DNA of 56,011 bases, taken from positions 1 through 56,011 of the forward strand of contig AWGX01000258.1 of assembly GCA_000495415.1 (NCBI GenBank), in the 5' to 3' direction. The DNA comes from Smithella sp. ME-1 (GTDB taxonomy: Bacteria; Desulfobacterota; Syntrophia; Syntrophales; Smithellaceae). A program made the position numbers and the translations under genes. The notes under the pieces were generated by a model. It worked only from the letters and a program-made list of their open reading frames with translations. It was not told where the DNA came from and did no database searches. Shown here piece by piece: positions 43,065 through 52,566 of this stretch. The first letter of the stretch is position 1, and the number at the start of each line of letters is the position of its first letter.

Positions 43065-43418
43065 GTGAAACGCAACTATCGATTAACGCGATCAAACGAT
43101 TTTCAACGGGTAAAGCAAACAGGAAAATCCATTGCCCATTCTCTACTCGTTTTGATCATATTGCCAAACCCTGATGGGTTACTCAGAATTGGAGTATCTG
43201 CTGGTAAGGCTGTTGGAAATGCTGTTACAAGAAATCGTGCGAAACGCCGGATGCGAGCCAGTTTGAGCGAATTAATGGAAAATATTCAGCCTGGTTGGGA
43301 TCTGGTGTTTCTGGCAAGAAAACCAATTGTGGATGCTGCTTTTTGTGATATTATCGCAGCAGAGATCTACTTGCTAAAGCGTGCAGGATTGTTTTTGGAC
43401 GAAAGTGGAAGAGAATGA
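43065..43418 (+). CDS. rnpA: Ribonuclease P protein component
   Basis: RnpA is the protein subunit of RNase P, aiding removal of 5' leaders from pre-tRNAs. The 117-residue basic protein begins [22 protein letters not shown] and carries the RNR signature [19 protein letters not shown]. The start is a GTG at 43065, after ACAGGTAAAT. The stop overlaps yidD as ATGA. Length is normal. Confidence 0.95.
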   Translation: MKRNYRLTRSNDFQRVKQTGKSIAHSLLVLIILPNPDGLLRIGVSAGKAVGNAVTRNRAKRRMRASLSELMENIQPGWDLVFLARKPIVDAAFCDIIAAEIYLLKRAGLFLDESGRE

Positions 43419-43696
43419 GTTATCTACACGAGTATCCGAATGAGCCTACTTTAAATTCCTTACCATTCAATTTGAGGAATTTTCCGCGTTGGATATTATT
43501 GGTTTTCATTCGTTTATATCAGAAACTAATTTCTCCAGCATTACCGGCGAATACCTGCCGCTTTTATCCCAGCTGTTCTCATTATGGGTATCAGGCCATT
43601 TATAAACATGGAGCCATAAAAGGTCTATTGATGGCGATCTGGCGGGTGTTGCGTTGCAATCCATTTAACCCCGGTGGTTACGACCCTGTTCCCTGA
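43415..43696 (+). CDS. yidD: Membrane protein insertion efficiency factor YidD
   Basis: YidD is a small membrane-associated protein thought to help YidC-mediated insertion. The 93-residue protein has [32 protein letters not shown] and the conserved C-terminal [18 protein letters not shown]. An N-terminal extension of about 25 residues precedes the core, slightly longer than usual. The start overlaps rnpA by four bases. Confidence 0.95.
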   Translation: MSYLHEYPNEPTLNSLPFNLRNFPRWILLVFIRLYQKLISPALPANTCRFYPSCSHYGYQAIYKHGAIKGLLMAIWRVLRCNPFNPGGYDPVP

Positions 43697-43745
43697 ATGA
43701 ATCAGGTTTAATGAGTTTAATTACCCCCTGAAATTAAAGAGTTCA

Positions 43746-44798
43746 ATGAAGAAAAAAATATTAATAATTATAATGTTTGTCATGCTGACATTAAGCTTGT
43801 CCGCTTGTAGTGGAGTCTTGAATGCCAGTGGTTGGCCAGGTATTTCTGGTGATGAGGATTCTGTTTATGTTGCCTATGCAAATCAAGTTTATGCATTGCG
43901 GTTAAAAGATGGATCTCTGAATTGGCGATACCCTGAAAAAGTTGAAGCAGCAAGAACTTATTATGCAAACCCTGCTATCAACGGATCGAATATAATCGTT
44001 GGCGATTATAAAAACACTTTGTCGGCGTTGAATATTCAAACCGGTATAGAAACCTGGACCTTTGAAGGTGCGACTAACCGCTATATTGGTGGTGCACTCG
44101 TGGTTGGAGATACAATTTTAGCTCCTAACGCGGATCATAATTTATACGCATTGGACTTGAATGGTAATCTAAAATGGAAATTCACAGCCAATCATGCACT
44201 CTGGTCCACTCCAATTGTTCATGAAGATGTGGTTTACCTTTCTTCCATGGACCATTATTTATATGCGATTAATATCAAAAGTGGCCAATCAATTTGGGAA
44301 GTAGACATGGGTGGTGCAATCGTTTATAGCCCAACCTTTGATACAGATACGATCTTTGTGGCGACTCTCGCTAATGAAGTGGTTGCTGTTAATGCAAAGA
44401 ACGGTGCAATTCTCTGGAAGAATAAATCCGAGGTGGGTTTATGGTCTCAGCCAGTATATGACAATGGAGTAGTTTATTATGGTGATACTGCTGGAAAAAT
44501 ATTTGCGGTGTCTGCTACTGATGGAAATGCTGTATGGGATTATGTGATGGGTGAGATGGTATCTGGAGCACCAGCAGTCATGCCTGATGGAGTTGTATTT
44601 GCGGGTGAAAATGGCAAGTTGGTCGCTTTGGATTTCAATGGAAACATCTTGTGGACTCGCTCCATTACTGGAAAATTGTATACTGGCCCAGTAATTGTGG
44701 ATGGCTTGTTGGTTTTGGGTATTTCTCAAGGGGAAGAAGTCATCAAAGCTTACGATTTTAATGGCAATGAGATCTGGAAATTCACGCCAGAAAAGTAA
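43746..44798 (+). CDS. PQQ-type beta-propeller lipoprotein
   Basis: The 350-residue protein has a lipoprotein signal with lipobox LSAC (Cys21). Repeated blades follow, such as VYALRLKDGSLNWRYP, LSALNIQTGIETWTFEG, LYALDLNGNLKWKF, LYAINIKSGQSIWEV and VVAVNAKNGAILWKN, predicting a seven- or eight-bladed PQQ-like propeller as in BamB. It lies between yidD and yidC, where no such gene is usual, 14 bases before yidC, so it is probably co-transcribed with the insertase. A scaffolding role at the translocation or folding site is possible but unproven. Confidence 0.85.
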   Translation: MKKKILIIIMFVMLTLSLSACSGVLNASGWPGISGDEDSVYVAYANQVYALRLKDGSLNWRYPEKVEAARTYYANPAINGSNIIVGDYKNTLSALNIQTGIETWTFEGATNRYIGGALVVGDTILAPNADHNLYALDLNGNLKWKFTANHALWSTPIVHEDVVYLSSMDHYLYAINIKSGQSIWEVDMGGAIVYSPTFDTDTIFVATLANEVVAVNAKNGAILWKNKSEVGLWSQPVYDNGVVYYGDTAGKIFAVSATDGNAVWDYVMGEMVSGAPAVMPDGVVFAGENGKLVALDFNGNILWTRSITGKLYTGPVIVDGLLVLGISQGEEVIKAYDFNGNEIWKFTPEK

Positions 44799-44812
44799 AG
44801 GCAGGTTAAAAA

Positions 44813-45616
44813 ATGTGGGATGCAATAATCATTACTCCCTTTATAAATGTAATACTATTTATTTACAGTATTGTTGGTAAAAACTTCGGGATTGCGATCA
44901 TTCTCTTCACCATCATAATACGTTTAATCACTCATCCTTTGATGGTTAAGCAAATTAAAGGCGCCCAGGGTATGCAGAATATGCAACAGGACGAAGAGTG
45001 GAAAAAAGTACAGGAAAAATATAAGGGCGATAAGGAAAAATTAGCGCAGGAGCAAATGAAGTATTACAAAGAAAAAGGTATCAACCCATTTGCCTCCTGT
45101 TTACCAACTTTGATCCAATTTCCAATTATCATCGCTCTTTACCAGAGTATTATTGCTGCTTTAGCAGCAACTCCAGTAGAGGTGCTTAATTTGGTCCGTC
45201 ACGTCTATTCAGATTTTTTGGATGTCTCAAGTATCATACCTTTGAACAGTCAATTTTTATGGATGGATTTAGGGCAACCAGAACGATTAAATCTCCCATT
45301 TCTTTCATTTGGAATTCCGATTCTGGCTATATTGGTGGTAATTTCAACCTATGTCCAATCAAAATTGATTCAACCACCATCACAAAATCCAAAAGATCAA
45401 ACGGCAATGATGGGAAATATGATGAACATATACATGCCTTTCTTTATGGGTTATCTGGCATTGACATTGGCATCGGGATTATCTTTATACTTCCTGGTAT
45501 CAAACCTACTCGGTATTGCCCAATATGCAATGTTAGGGAAAGTCAATTGGAGAAACCTCTTGCCTGGCAAAAAAACCAATAAACCAGTGGCAGTTTCAAC
45601 AAAACGGAAAAAGTAG
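44813..45616 (+). CDS. yidC: Membrane protein insertase YidC
   Basis: YidC/Oxa1 inserts membrane proteins alone or with SecYEG. The 267-residue protein is the short form without a large periplasmic domain. It has five membrane segments: the first core helix carries the hydrophilic-groove Arg (FTIIIRLITHPL), then a cytoplasmic hairpin (QDEEWKKVQEKYKGDKEKLAQEQ), NPFASCLPTLIQFPIIIALYQ, and a C-terminal pair ending in a basic tail. There is no lipobox, unlike Firmicute SpoIIIJ. Confidence 0.95.
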   Translation: MWDAIIITPFINVILFIYSIVGKNFGIAIILFTIIIRLITHPLMVKQIKGAQGMQNMQQDEEWKKVQEKYKGDKEKLAQEQMKYYKEKGINPFASCLPTLIQFPIIIALYQSIIAALAATPVEVLNLVRHVYSDFLDVSSIIPLNSQFLWMDLGQPERLNLPFLSFGIPILAILVVISTYVQSKLIQPPSQNPKDQTAMMGNMMNIYMPFFMGYLALTLASGLSLYFLVSNLLGIAQYAMLGKVNWRNLLPGKKTNKPVAVSTKRKK

Positions 45617-45631
45617 AAAGTTGGATCTCAT

Positions 45632-46402
45632 ATGGAATACAAAAAAATTACCCAGGAATTCATAGCTCCTACTGTTGAAGAAGCAATCGAACAAGGGGAA
45701 AAGACATTAGGAATAGCTCAAGACAAGTTGGATGTTGAAGTATTGGATCAAGGCAGTAAAGGTCTGTTTGGGTTGGGGAGTAGACAAGCTCGGGTACGAC
45801 TTTCTATTCGCAATGGAGAAGAGAAGAAACCTGAACTGAAACCCAAAACTGAAAGAGCTACTGTTGAAAAACCAATAGCTGAAAAACCTTCTCCAATTGT
45901 TACAGATACCGTTGAGATTGAAAAAGACCCGGTTTTAAAATTAGCCGAAGATGTTGTTTGGGAATTGCTTCAAAAAATGCACATCGATGCAAAAGTTGAA
46001 GCAAAGTACGTTGCACCCATCGATGAACGAGACCAGAGAATGGTGCAGGTGGAAATACTGGGCAGAGATTTAAGCATCCTGATCGGTAGACGTAGCGAAA
46101 CCCTGAATTCACTTCAATATATCAGCAGCTTGATCGTTGCCAAAGAATATGGGGAATGGGTACCTCTGATGATTGATGTGCAGGGTTACCGCGAACGCCG
46201 TGAGCGACAATTAAAAGTGCTGGCACGCAGAATGGCAGAGCAGGTTGTTCACACGGGTCGAAGACAAAATCTGGAACCCATGCCAGCAAACGAACGTCGA
46301 GTGATCCATATGGAGTTACGGGATCATGAATATGTGATGACTGAGAGTGTTGGTGAAGAACCAAATCGTAAAGTAACAATTATTCTCAAAAAACAAAAGT
46401 AA
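45632..46402 (+). CDS. jag: Jag/KhpB RNA-binding protein
   Basis: The 256-residue protein has the Jag-N domain (ITQEFIAPTVEEAIEQGEKTLGI... GSKGLFGLGSRQARVRL, 1-70), a charged linker to about 105, a KH domain with LIGRRSETLNSLQYISSLIV and a C-terminal R3H domain (PANERRVIHMELRDHEYVMTESVGEEPNRKVTI). KhpB-type proteins bind RNA and affect cell elongation and division in Gram-positives. It follows yidC by 15 bases, the standard place. Confidence 0.95.
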   Translation: MEYKKITQEFIAPTVEEAIEQGEKTLGIAQDKLDVEVLDQGSKGLFGLGSRQARVRLSIRNGEEKKPELKPKTERATVEKPIAEKPSPIVTDTVEIEKDPVLKLAEDVVWELLQKMHIDAKVEAKYVAPIDERDQRMVQVEILGRDLSILIGRRSETLNSLQYISSLIVAKEYGEWVPLMIDVQGYRERRERQLKVLARRMAEQVVHTGRRQNLEPMPANERRVIHMELRDHEYVMTESVGEEPNRKVTIILKKQK

Positions 46403-46410
46403 ATAAAACC

Positions 46411-46452
46411 AAAGAACGCTAATAAATTCATTGTTGGCGTTCTTTCTTTTTT
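46411..46452 (+). terminator. Terminator of the rpmH-jag operon
   Basis: AAAGAACGC (46411-46419) and GCGTTCTTT (46437-46445) form a nine-pair stem, followed by a T-rich run to 46452. It closes the operon eight bases after the jag stop. Confidence 0.85.
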
Positions 46453-46477
46453 AAATGGGGTTTTTAAGAAAGGTGAA

Positions 46478-47785
46478 ATGATGAAAGCTGTCGATATCAT
46501 CATCAAAAAAAGAGATAAACAAGAACTCAGTAAAGATGAAATAGAATTCTTCATCAATGGATTTACTGCTGGTGATATACCAGATTACCAGGCAGCCGCA
46601 TGGGCAATGGCTGTGTTGTTAAACGGAATGACTGACCAGGAAACTACAAATTTAACTCTGGCTATGGCTCATTCCGGTGATATTCTCGATTTATCTGACG
46701 TTGTTGATATCTGCCTGGATAAACATTCTACCGGTGGTGTGGGCGATAAAACCACTCTGGTGGTTGAACCGCTTGTGGCAGCCTGTGGTTTACCATTTGG
46801 AAAGATGTCCGGTCGTGGTTTAGGGTTCAGTGGGGGGACACTGGACAAGATGGAATCGATACCTGGTTACCGTGTTGATTTAACCCGTGAAGAATTCATC
46901 CAGCAACTAAAAACAATAGGGATTGTTTTATCCGGTCAAAGTGGAGATTTAGCGCCTGCGGATGGTAAAATGTATGCTTTGCGTGATGTAACCGGTACAG
47001 TACCATCCATGCCACTCATTGCATCTTCTGTTATGAGCAAAAAGATCGCTGGAGGAGCTCAGGTGATCGTGCTGGATGTAAAAGTCGGAGTTGGGGCTTT
47101 TATGACAACATTGGAAGATGCCAGAATACTCTCACGATTGTTAGTTTCAATTGCACAAATCAGTGGTCGCAAAGCTGTCTGCATGTTATCAGACATGAAT
47201 CAACCACTGGGGAATGCAGTTGGAAATTCCCTGGAACTTCTGGAAGCCATTGATACTTTACATGGTGGCGGACCGAATGATTTCGTGGAACATTGTCTTT
47301 CTGCTGCTGCTTATCTCGTTATGTTGGGAAAGACAGCCAAAAATTTGATTCAGGCAAGACAGATGGTGGAAGATGCACTCAAAAATGGTAAAGCATGGGA
47401 AAAATTCCGGCAAATGGTCATTACCCAGGGTGGTGATGTCAAATTCATTGATCAGCCAGACCTTTTACCCAAAGCCAGATTTATTGAAACCACAAATGCA
47501 GATATGAATGGATTTGTCCACTGGATTGATGCGCGCATCATTGGTGAAACTTCAGTCGATCTGGGTGCTGGAAGAGCTAAGAAAGGTGATCCTGTCGATC
47601 ACGCTGTTGGAATTGTTGTTCATCATAAAGTTGGGGATTATGTGATTGTAGGCGAACCTTTGTTCACTATTCATGCTAATTCTCAGGAAAAACTTAAATT
47701 GGCGAAACGGCAGGTGCTTCAGGCTTACAAGATTGAAGAAGAAAAATGCGAACCTCTGCCATTGTTTTATGAAATCGTGGATTAG
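46478..47785 (+). CDS. pdp: Pyrimidine-nucleoside (thymidine) phosphorylase
   Basis: This enzyme cleaves thymidine/uridine with phosphate for salvage and catabolism. The 435-residue protein has the helical N-domain (INGFTAGDIPDYQAAAWAMAV), the glycosyltransferase family 3 signature KHSTGGVGDKTTLVVEPLVAACG, GKMSGRGLGFSGGTLDKMESIPG, and a C-terminal domain with AKKGDPVDHAVGIVVHHKVGDYV. Pyrimidine nucleoside and thymidine phosphorylases cannot be told apart here. GAAAGGTG precedes two adjacent ATGs. Confidence 0.95.
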   Translation: MMKAVDIIIKKRDKQELSKDEIEFFINGFTAGDIPDYQAAAWAMAVLLNGMTDQETTNLTLAMAHSGDILDLSDVVDICLDKHSTGGVGDKTTLVVEPLVAACGLPFGKMSGRGLGFSGGTLDKMESIPGYRVDLTREEFIQQLKTIGIVLSGQSGDLAPADGKMYALRDVTGTVPSMPLIASSVMSKKIAGGAQVIVLDVKVGVGAFMTTLEDARILSRLLVSIAQISGRKAVCMLSDMNQPLGNAVGNSLELLEAIDTLHGGGPNDFVEHCLSAAAYLVMLGKTAKNLIQARQMVEDALKNGKAWEKFRQMVITQGGDVKFIDQPDLLPKARFIETTNADMNGFVHWIDARIIGETSVDLGAGRAKKGDPVDHAVGIVVHHKVGDYVIVGEPLFTIHANSQEKLKLAKRQVLQAYKIEEEKCEPLPLFYEIVD

Positions 47786-47809
47786 ATATATCGGTCGAAA
47801 ATTTCCATT

Positions 47810-47836
47810 GAAGTGCTCACGAGCACTTCTTTTTTT
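47810..47836 (+). terminator. Terminator after the nucleoside phosphorylase gene
   Basis: GAAGTGCT (47810-47817) and AGCACTTC (47822-47829) form a perfect stem with a four-base loop and a following run of seven T. Confidence 0.9.
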
Positions 47837-47916
47837 GGCGAATTAAATAAGAGTGTGTACTCAGCTTATGAGTAGAAACATGGATTGAAAACCCATCCAA
47901 TGATTATTTTTGCTAG

Positions 47917-47925
47917 TGGTATACT
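47917..47925 (+). promoter_or_regulatory. Extended -10 promoter for the membrane protein gene
   Basis: TGGTATACT is an extended -10 motif (TGn plus TATACT). A TTGAAA lies too far upstream to be its -35. The next gene starts 30 bases downstream. Confidence 0.4.
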
Positions 47926-47954
47926 CTGCTGCGGATATTATTCTGGAGATTTTT

Positions 47955-48710
47955 ATGACGAAAAAAGCGAAGTTCTACTTTATTACCGCAATAATCCTGT
48001 TTGTATCAGGAATTGCCATAGGTCTATTTCTGTGGACAGGGTCAGTTTGGGCTGATCTTGAAGGCTATATGTTCCAACCAGCCACTCATGCAGATAGGTC
48101 TGAATTTAATTTATTATGTCCACACCTGATCACAACCAATGATTTCGGTGTGATTTCCATAGGAATCGAAAATGATTTTGACAAAGATGTTAAGAAAGTT
48201 GTTCGGGGATATAAATCTTTAGGATATGTCATTTATGTTGCCTCCGATGAAACATCGTTGGAACTGGCTCCAGGTGAATCTGAGGTACTGCATTGGTATA
48301 TTTATCCAGAAGATGCTGCCTGGAAAAGATTTGTTTTATTCAGAGTGAATATTATCAGTAGTCGTGGAACTGGTTTGACAACTGCTTCCTGTGGGGTTAT
48401 GGTCGTAAATGTACCTTTTCTGAAAAGCAACCAATTTTTCTTGCTGGCACTGTTATCCGGAACACTTCTGATAGCAGCGGGAATTTACCTGATGTATCGT
48501 TCATCGTTATTACAGGGAAAAAACAATTTTTATTACGAACGGCTTATGCTTTCCATTACCGGCGTAATGATTATTGGTCTGTTACTTGCATTTTTTGGCC
48601 AATGGCTTGTAGGTGGTTTATTATTGGTTGCAATGTACCTTTTCCTGATGGTTACCATTACTCATTATGTTCAAAAATGGATGGATAAACCTCCTGCACC
48701 AGAAATTTAA
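47955..48710 (+). CDS. Membrane protein of unknown function
   Basis: The 251-residue protein is not recognised. It has a first membrane segment at about 7-29 (FYFITAIILFVSGIAIGLFLW). An extracytoplasmic beta-rich domain follows (about 30-160, with ITTNDFGVISIGIENDFDKDVKKVV and ELAPGESEVLHWYIYPED), and then three further segments at about 164-186, 201-220 and 222-245. The outer domain has the strand pattern of an Ig/CARDB-like fold. The ATG at 47955 follows GGAG, and an in-frame ATG 45 bases upstream overlaps the promoter. It is monocistronic, between two terminated units. Confidence 0.8.
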   Translation: MTKKAKFYFITAIILFVSGIAIGLFLWTGSVWADLEGYMFQPATHADRSEFNLLCPHLITTNDFGVISIGIENDFDKDVKKVVRGYKSLGYVIYVASDETSLELAPGESEVLHWYIYPEDAAWKRFVLFRVNIISSRGTGLTTASCGVMVVNVPFLKSNQFFLLALLSGTLLIAAGIYLMYRSSLLQGKNNFYYERLMLSITGVMIIGLLLAFFGQWLVGGLLLVAMYLFLMVTITHYVQKWMDKPPAPEI

Positions 48711-48739
48711 CAAAATGAATAATCAAAATATGCTCATAA

Positions 48740-48768
48740 TTGAATTTTCCCAGGAATTCTGGTATGAT
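48740..48768 (+). promoter_or_regulatory. Promoter of the ileS T-box transcript
   Basis: TTGAAT (48740-48745) and TATGAT (48763-48768) are separated by 17 bases, giving a transcript start at about 48775, just before the T-box leader. Confidence 0.8.
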
Positions 48769-48782
48769 TTGGGGCAATCTTA

Positions 48783-49100
48783 AAAAAGCGATGATGGAAA
48801 CGAGTAAGCACTCTTCATCAAACAGCGAACCTGGAATTGGTGTGAGCCAGGGTTGAACAGAATGCCCAAAATCCTTCCGGAGCTGCAAACTGAAAAGGCA
48901 ATCAGGAAGATGCCTGAGTAGGTACGCCGGGAATCAACCCGTTAACAATGGCTCGGGATAACAGACCATGTTTTCTTGGTCAGCAGTCCTGGTAAGTGTC
49001 CGTCGAAAGACGGGAAGCGGGGTGGTACCGCGAAGTATGAATATCGACCTTCGTCCCTGTGTACGTAAACCTTATGGTTTACCCAGGAGGAAGGTTTTTT
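48783..49100 (+). promoter_or_regulatory. T-box riboswitch (Ile) with terminator, upstream of ileS
   Basis: The leader carries the Stem I features GGAA (48796-48799) pairing with TTCC (48875-48878), the AGTA turn (48803-48806), distal elements AGCGA and GGTGTGAG, and a specifier ATC at 48871-48873, an isoleucine codon. The T-box AAGCGGGGTGGTACCGCG is at 49015-49032 with the TGGT that contacts the tRNA 3' end. A terminator follows: ACCTTC (49047-49052) pairs with GAAGGT (49090-49095), with CCTG/CAGG and an inner TAAACC/GGTTTA hairpin, then six T. Uncharged tRNA-Ile should stabilise the antiterminator and allow ileS transcription. Confidence 0.95.
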
Positions 49101-49126
49101 ATTATCTATTGATAGAAAGAGGTAGT

Positions 49127-52100
49127 ATGACAACAAAGATGTTTAAAAAAGCATCAAGTACGATAAATTTTGTCGAACAGGAACACGAGGTTCTTGAGTT
49201 TTGGAAAAGCAATGATGCTTTCAATAAAATGAGAGAATTACATAAAGGACAGCCAACCTGGTCTTTTCAGGATGGTCCTATTACAGCAAATAACCCGATG
49301 GGTGTTCATCATGGATGGGGGCGTACTTACAAAGATGTGTTCAACCGTTATTGGACAATGCGAGGGCGTGAATTGCGTTACCAGAACGGATTTGACTGCC
49401 AGGGCCTTTGGGTAGAAGTGGAAGTGGAAAAAGCGTTAGGTTTTACTACCAAAAAAGATATCGAGGAATACGGATTGGCGAAATTCGTACTCAAATGCAA
49501 AGAGCGCGTTTTACGTTATGCTGCTGTGCAAACAGAACAATCTGTTCGTCTGGGTTATTGGATGGACTGGAATGACCCCCAATTACTGCGCGAGATGGCA
49601 GACAAGTTAGTGGAAGATCCAACACAGGTGATGACTGTACCTGGCCCTAACGGCCCGGTTACTGATACGGTTGAGCAATTGGTAGGTAGGCTGGGTTCGG
49701 CTGATATAGGTGGAAGCTACTTTACGTTCTCTAACGAAAATAACTATATGATCTGGCGTTTTCTTAAAACCTGTTGGGAACGCGGCTGGCTGTATCAAGG
49801 TGCTGATGTAATGCCCTGGTGTCCGCGCTGTGCAACGGGACTCAGCCAGCATGAGATCGTTACTGATGGTTATGATGAACTAACCCACATCAGCGTCACC
49901 TTGCGATTTCCGCTTCGTGGCCGTTCAGGAGAATCCCTGCTTGTATGGACTACCACACCCTGGACATTGACCAGCAATGTTGCTGCAGCAGTTGGTCCGG
50001 AATTAACTTATGTTAAAGTAAAGCAGGGAGACGAAATCTTTTACCTTTCGAAGGGGACCACACACATGCTTAAAGGTACGTTTGAAGTACTGGCAGAGTT
50101 AAAAGGTTCCGAAATGGAAGGTTGGGTTTACGATGGGCCATTCGATGAATTAGAAGCAGCGAATATGATCGGTGGCCGTACTGAATTGAGAGATCTGGTC
50201 AAGGATGTCAGGATTACCGCAGTTCAGGCTCACCAGGTAATTCTATGGGATGATGTAGGTGATTCAGAAGGTACCGGTATCGTACATATAGCCCCCGGCT
50301 GTGGTGCCGAAGACTTCAAGTTAGGCCGTGAGCATGGATTCCCCATGCTGGCACCACTGGATGAAGAGGGTGTTTTCCTTTCCCATTTTGGTTTTTTCAC
50401 TGGTATGCATGTTTCAGAAGTGGCTCCTCATGTCTTTAAGGCATTGGAAGAGAATGGTCGCATGTACAAAGTGGAAAATTACACACATCGCTATCCTACC
50501 TGCTGGCGTTGTAAGACAGAATTGGTCTTCCGGTTGGTGGATGAATGGTACGTGAGCATGGGTGAAACCTATGACAAACCGCGTGAGGAATTGACTTCTG
50601 CAGAGAAAGATCGCAGTCTGCGCTATCAAATCATGGATGTCGTCGACCAGATACGATGGATTCCTGAGTTCGGTCATGCCCGTGAATTGGACTGGCTAAA
50701 GAACATGCACGACTGGATGATCTCAAAGAAGCGTTATTGGGGTCTGGCTTTACCAATCTGGGTTTGTGATTCCTGTAAACATCATGAAGTTATCGGAGAT
50801 GATATCGAATTGAAGGAACGTGCTGTGGAGGGAAGGGATCAATTCGAAGGACATACACCACATCGCCCCTACGTGGATGCCATCAAAATAAGTTGCCCCA
50901 AATGTGGCGCACTGATGAAGCGAATTTCTGATGTAGGCAATCCCTGGTTGGATGCCGGTATCGTTAGCTTCAGTACGATTGGCTACAGAAATGATCTAAC
51001 CAACTGGCGAAAATGGTACCCAGCGGACTGGATCAGTGAATCTTTCCCTGGTCAGTTCCGCAACTGGTTTTACAGCCTGTTGGTGATGGCAACAGTTCTG
51101 GACAATACGCCACCATTCCGACAAGTTTTCAGCTATGCCTCCTTGCTGGCGGAAGACGGACGCGAAATGCATAAAAGCTGGGGAAATTCCATCGAATTTA
51201 ACGAAGCTGCTGACAAGATGGGTGTAGACGTAATGCGCTGGATGTACTGTTCCCAGAAACCTGAAAACAATCTGCTCTTCGGTTATAACAAAGCCGAAGA
51301 AGTACGCCGTGGCTTTCTGATCCCGCTATGGAATGTATACAGCTTCTTTGTTACCTATGCTACAATGGATGGATGGCAGCCAAATACCCAAGGCTTTGAT
51401 CCGCAAACACCAGAAGGAGCAACACCGATCAGTGACAATCCATTGGACCGCTGGATACTGGCTCGTTTGAATGACATTACCGGTCGGGTAAATGAAGCGC
51501 TGGAAAACTCAGATTCGTTTGCTGTGACTTTGATGATTGAACCGTTCGTTGAAGATTTGACTAACTGGTATGTCCGCCGAAGCCGCCGACGTTTCTGGAA
51601 GAGTGAACATGATGCGGATAAGAATACTGCCTATGCCACACTTTATCATGTGCTGGTTAAATTCAGCCGTTTATTGGCCCCTTTTGTTCCTTTTGTTACG
51701 GAAGTCATGTATCAGAATTTGGTACGGTCGATGTACGAAAACGCTTATGAAAGCATCCATCTTACCAATTATCCGCAGATAGATGAAAATGCATTGGATG
51801 GTGAATTGGTTGTGCAAATGAATTTGGGGCGGCGTATTGCCAGTTTGGGTTTAGGAGCACGTGCAAGCGCTAATTTAAAGGTCCGCCAGCCATTATCCCG
51901 CGTACTGGTGTACACAGCTGATCAGAAATATCAACTTCCCGATTTTCTCGTGGAGATCATTCGCGATGAGCTAAATGTCAAATTCTTCGAAACAGTTTTA
52001 CAAGCCGAGAAATTGGTCAGCTATCGTATTTTACCCAACAATAAATTGTTGGGTCCGCGCTTTGGAAGTCGATTCCCTGCGTTGAAGGAGGCATTGACCA

Positions 52101-52552
52101 AATTACAAGGAGATTCATCAGCATATAAAGCTGTTGCTAATAATGAATCTATAAAAGTGATTGTGAATGAAGAAGTTGTCGAACTTTCTCCTGAAGAAGT
52201 GTTGGTAGAGACTCAACCAGTTGAAGGTTTGGCTGTGCAGGCAGATCAATTAGTCACCGTGGCGATAGATTCGGTCATCACACCTGAACTTAAGCTAGAA
52301 GGTTTGGCTCGTGAGTTTGTTCGGCGTGTTCAGGATTTAAGAAAGACAGCTGATTTCGAAATTTCTGACCGGATCAGATTGGTTTATTCTGCAACACCTA
52401 AATTAACACAAGCTGTCCAAGAGTTTTCTAAATATATAAAGAATGAAACGCTGACACTTGAATTAGTGGCAGGTGAACCAAGTCCACAAATGACTCAGAT
52501 TGTGAGTGAATTTGATGGAGAAACCGTAAAACTAGGCGTTGAGAAACTGTAA
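49127..52552 (+). CDS. ileS: Isoleucyl-tRNA synthetase (long, divergent form)
   Basis: The enzyme charges tRNA-Ile and edits mischarged valine. It has 1141 residues, longer than the roughly 940 of E. coli. The HIGH site is HHGWG at 61-65 (GVHHGWGRTYKD), and KMSKS is EMHKSWGN around Lys683. An editing domain (LLVWTTTPWTLTSNVAA at about 265) and Zn-like Cys pairs (CPRC, CDSC, CPKC) are present, followed by an anticodon-binding helix domain. The start at 49127 follows AAGAGG; the frame is open upstream, but that would pass through the T-box terminator. The ATC specifier in the leader supports isoleucine specificity. Confidence 0.93.
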   Translation: MTTKMFKKASSTINFVEQEHEVLEFWKSNDAFNKMRELHKGQPTWSFQDGPITANNPMGVHHGWGRTYKDVFNRYWTMRGRELRYQNGFDCQGLWVEVEVEKALGFTTKKDIEEYGLAKFVLKCKERVLRYAAVQTEQSVRLGYWMDWNDPQLLREMADKLVEDPTQVMTVPGPNGPVTDTVEQLVGRLGSADIGGSYFTFSNENNYMIWRFLKTCWERGWLYQGADVMPWCPRCATGLSQHEIVTDGYDELTHISVTLRFPLRGRSGESLLVWTTTPWTLTSNVAAAVGPELTYVKVKQGDEIFYLSKGTTHMLKGTFEVLAELKGSEMEGWVYDGPFDELEAANMIGGRTELRDLVKDVRITAVQAHQVILWDDVGDSEGTGIVHIAPGCGAEDFKLGREHGFPMLAPLDEEGVFLSHFGFFTGMHVSEVAPHVFKALEENGRMYKVENYTHRYPTCWRCKTELVFRLVDEWYVSMGETYDKPREELTSAEKDRSLRYQIMDVVDQIRWIPEFGHARELDWLKNMHDWMISKKRYWGLALPIWVCDSCKHHEVIGDDIELKERAVEGRDQFEGHTPHRPYVDAIKISCPKCGALMKRISDVGNPWLDAGIVSFSTIGYRNDLTNWRKWYPADWISESFPGQFRNWFYSLLVMATVLDNTPPFRQVFSYASLLAEDGREMHKSWGNSIEFNEAADKMGVDVMRWMYCSQKPENNLLFGYNKAEEVRRGFLIPLWNVYSFFVTYATMDGWQPNTQGFDPQTPEGATPISDNPLDRWILARLNDITGRVNEALENSDSFAVTLMIEPFVEDLTNWYVRRSRRRFWKSEHDADKNTAYATLYHVLVKFSRLLAPFVPFVTEVMYQNLVRSMYENAYESIHLTNYPQIDENALDGELVVQMNLGRRIASLGLGARASANLKVRQPLSRVLVYTADQKYQLPDFLVEIIRDELNVKFFETVLQAEKLVSYRILPNNKLLGPRFGSRFPALKEALTKLQGDSSAYKAVANNESIKVIVNEEVVELSPEEVLVETQPVEGLAVQADQLVTVAIDSVITPELKLEGLAREFVRRVQDLRKTADFEISDRIRLVYSATPKLTQAVQEFSKYIKNETLTLELVAGEPSPQMTQIVSEFDGETVKLGVEKL

Positions 52553-52566
52553 GTAACTCTAAGAAA

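Noticed and set aside
48968..49126. In-frame N-terminal extension of ileS
   Set aside because: It would translate the T-box and terminator; the ATG at 49127 has a proper ribosome site and begins the conserved protein.
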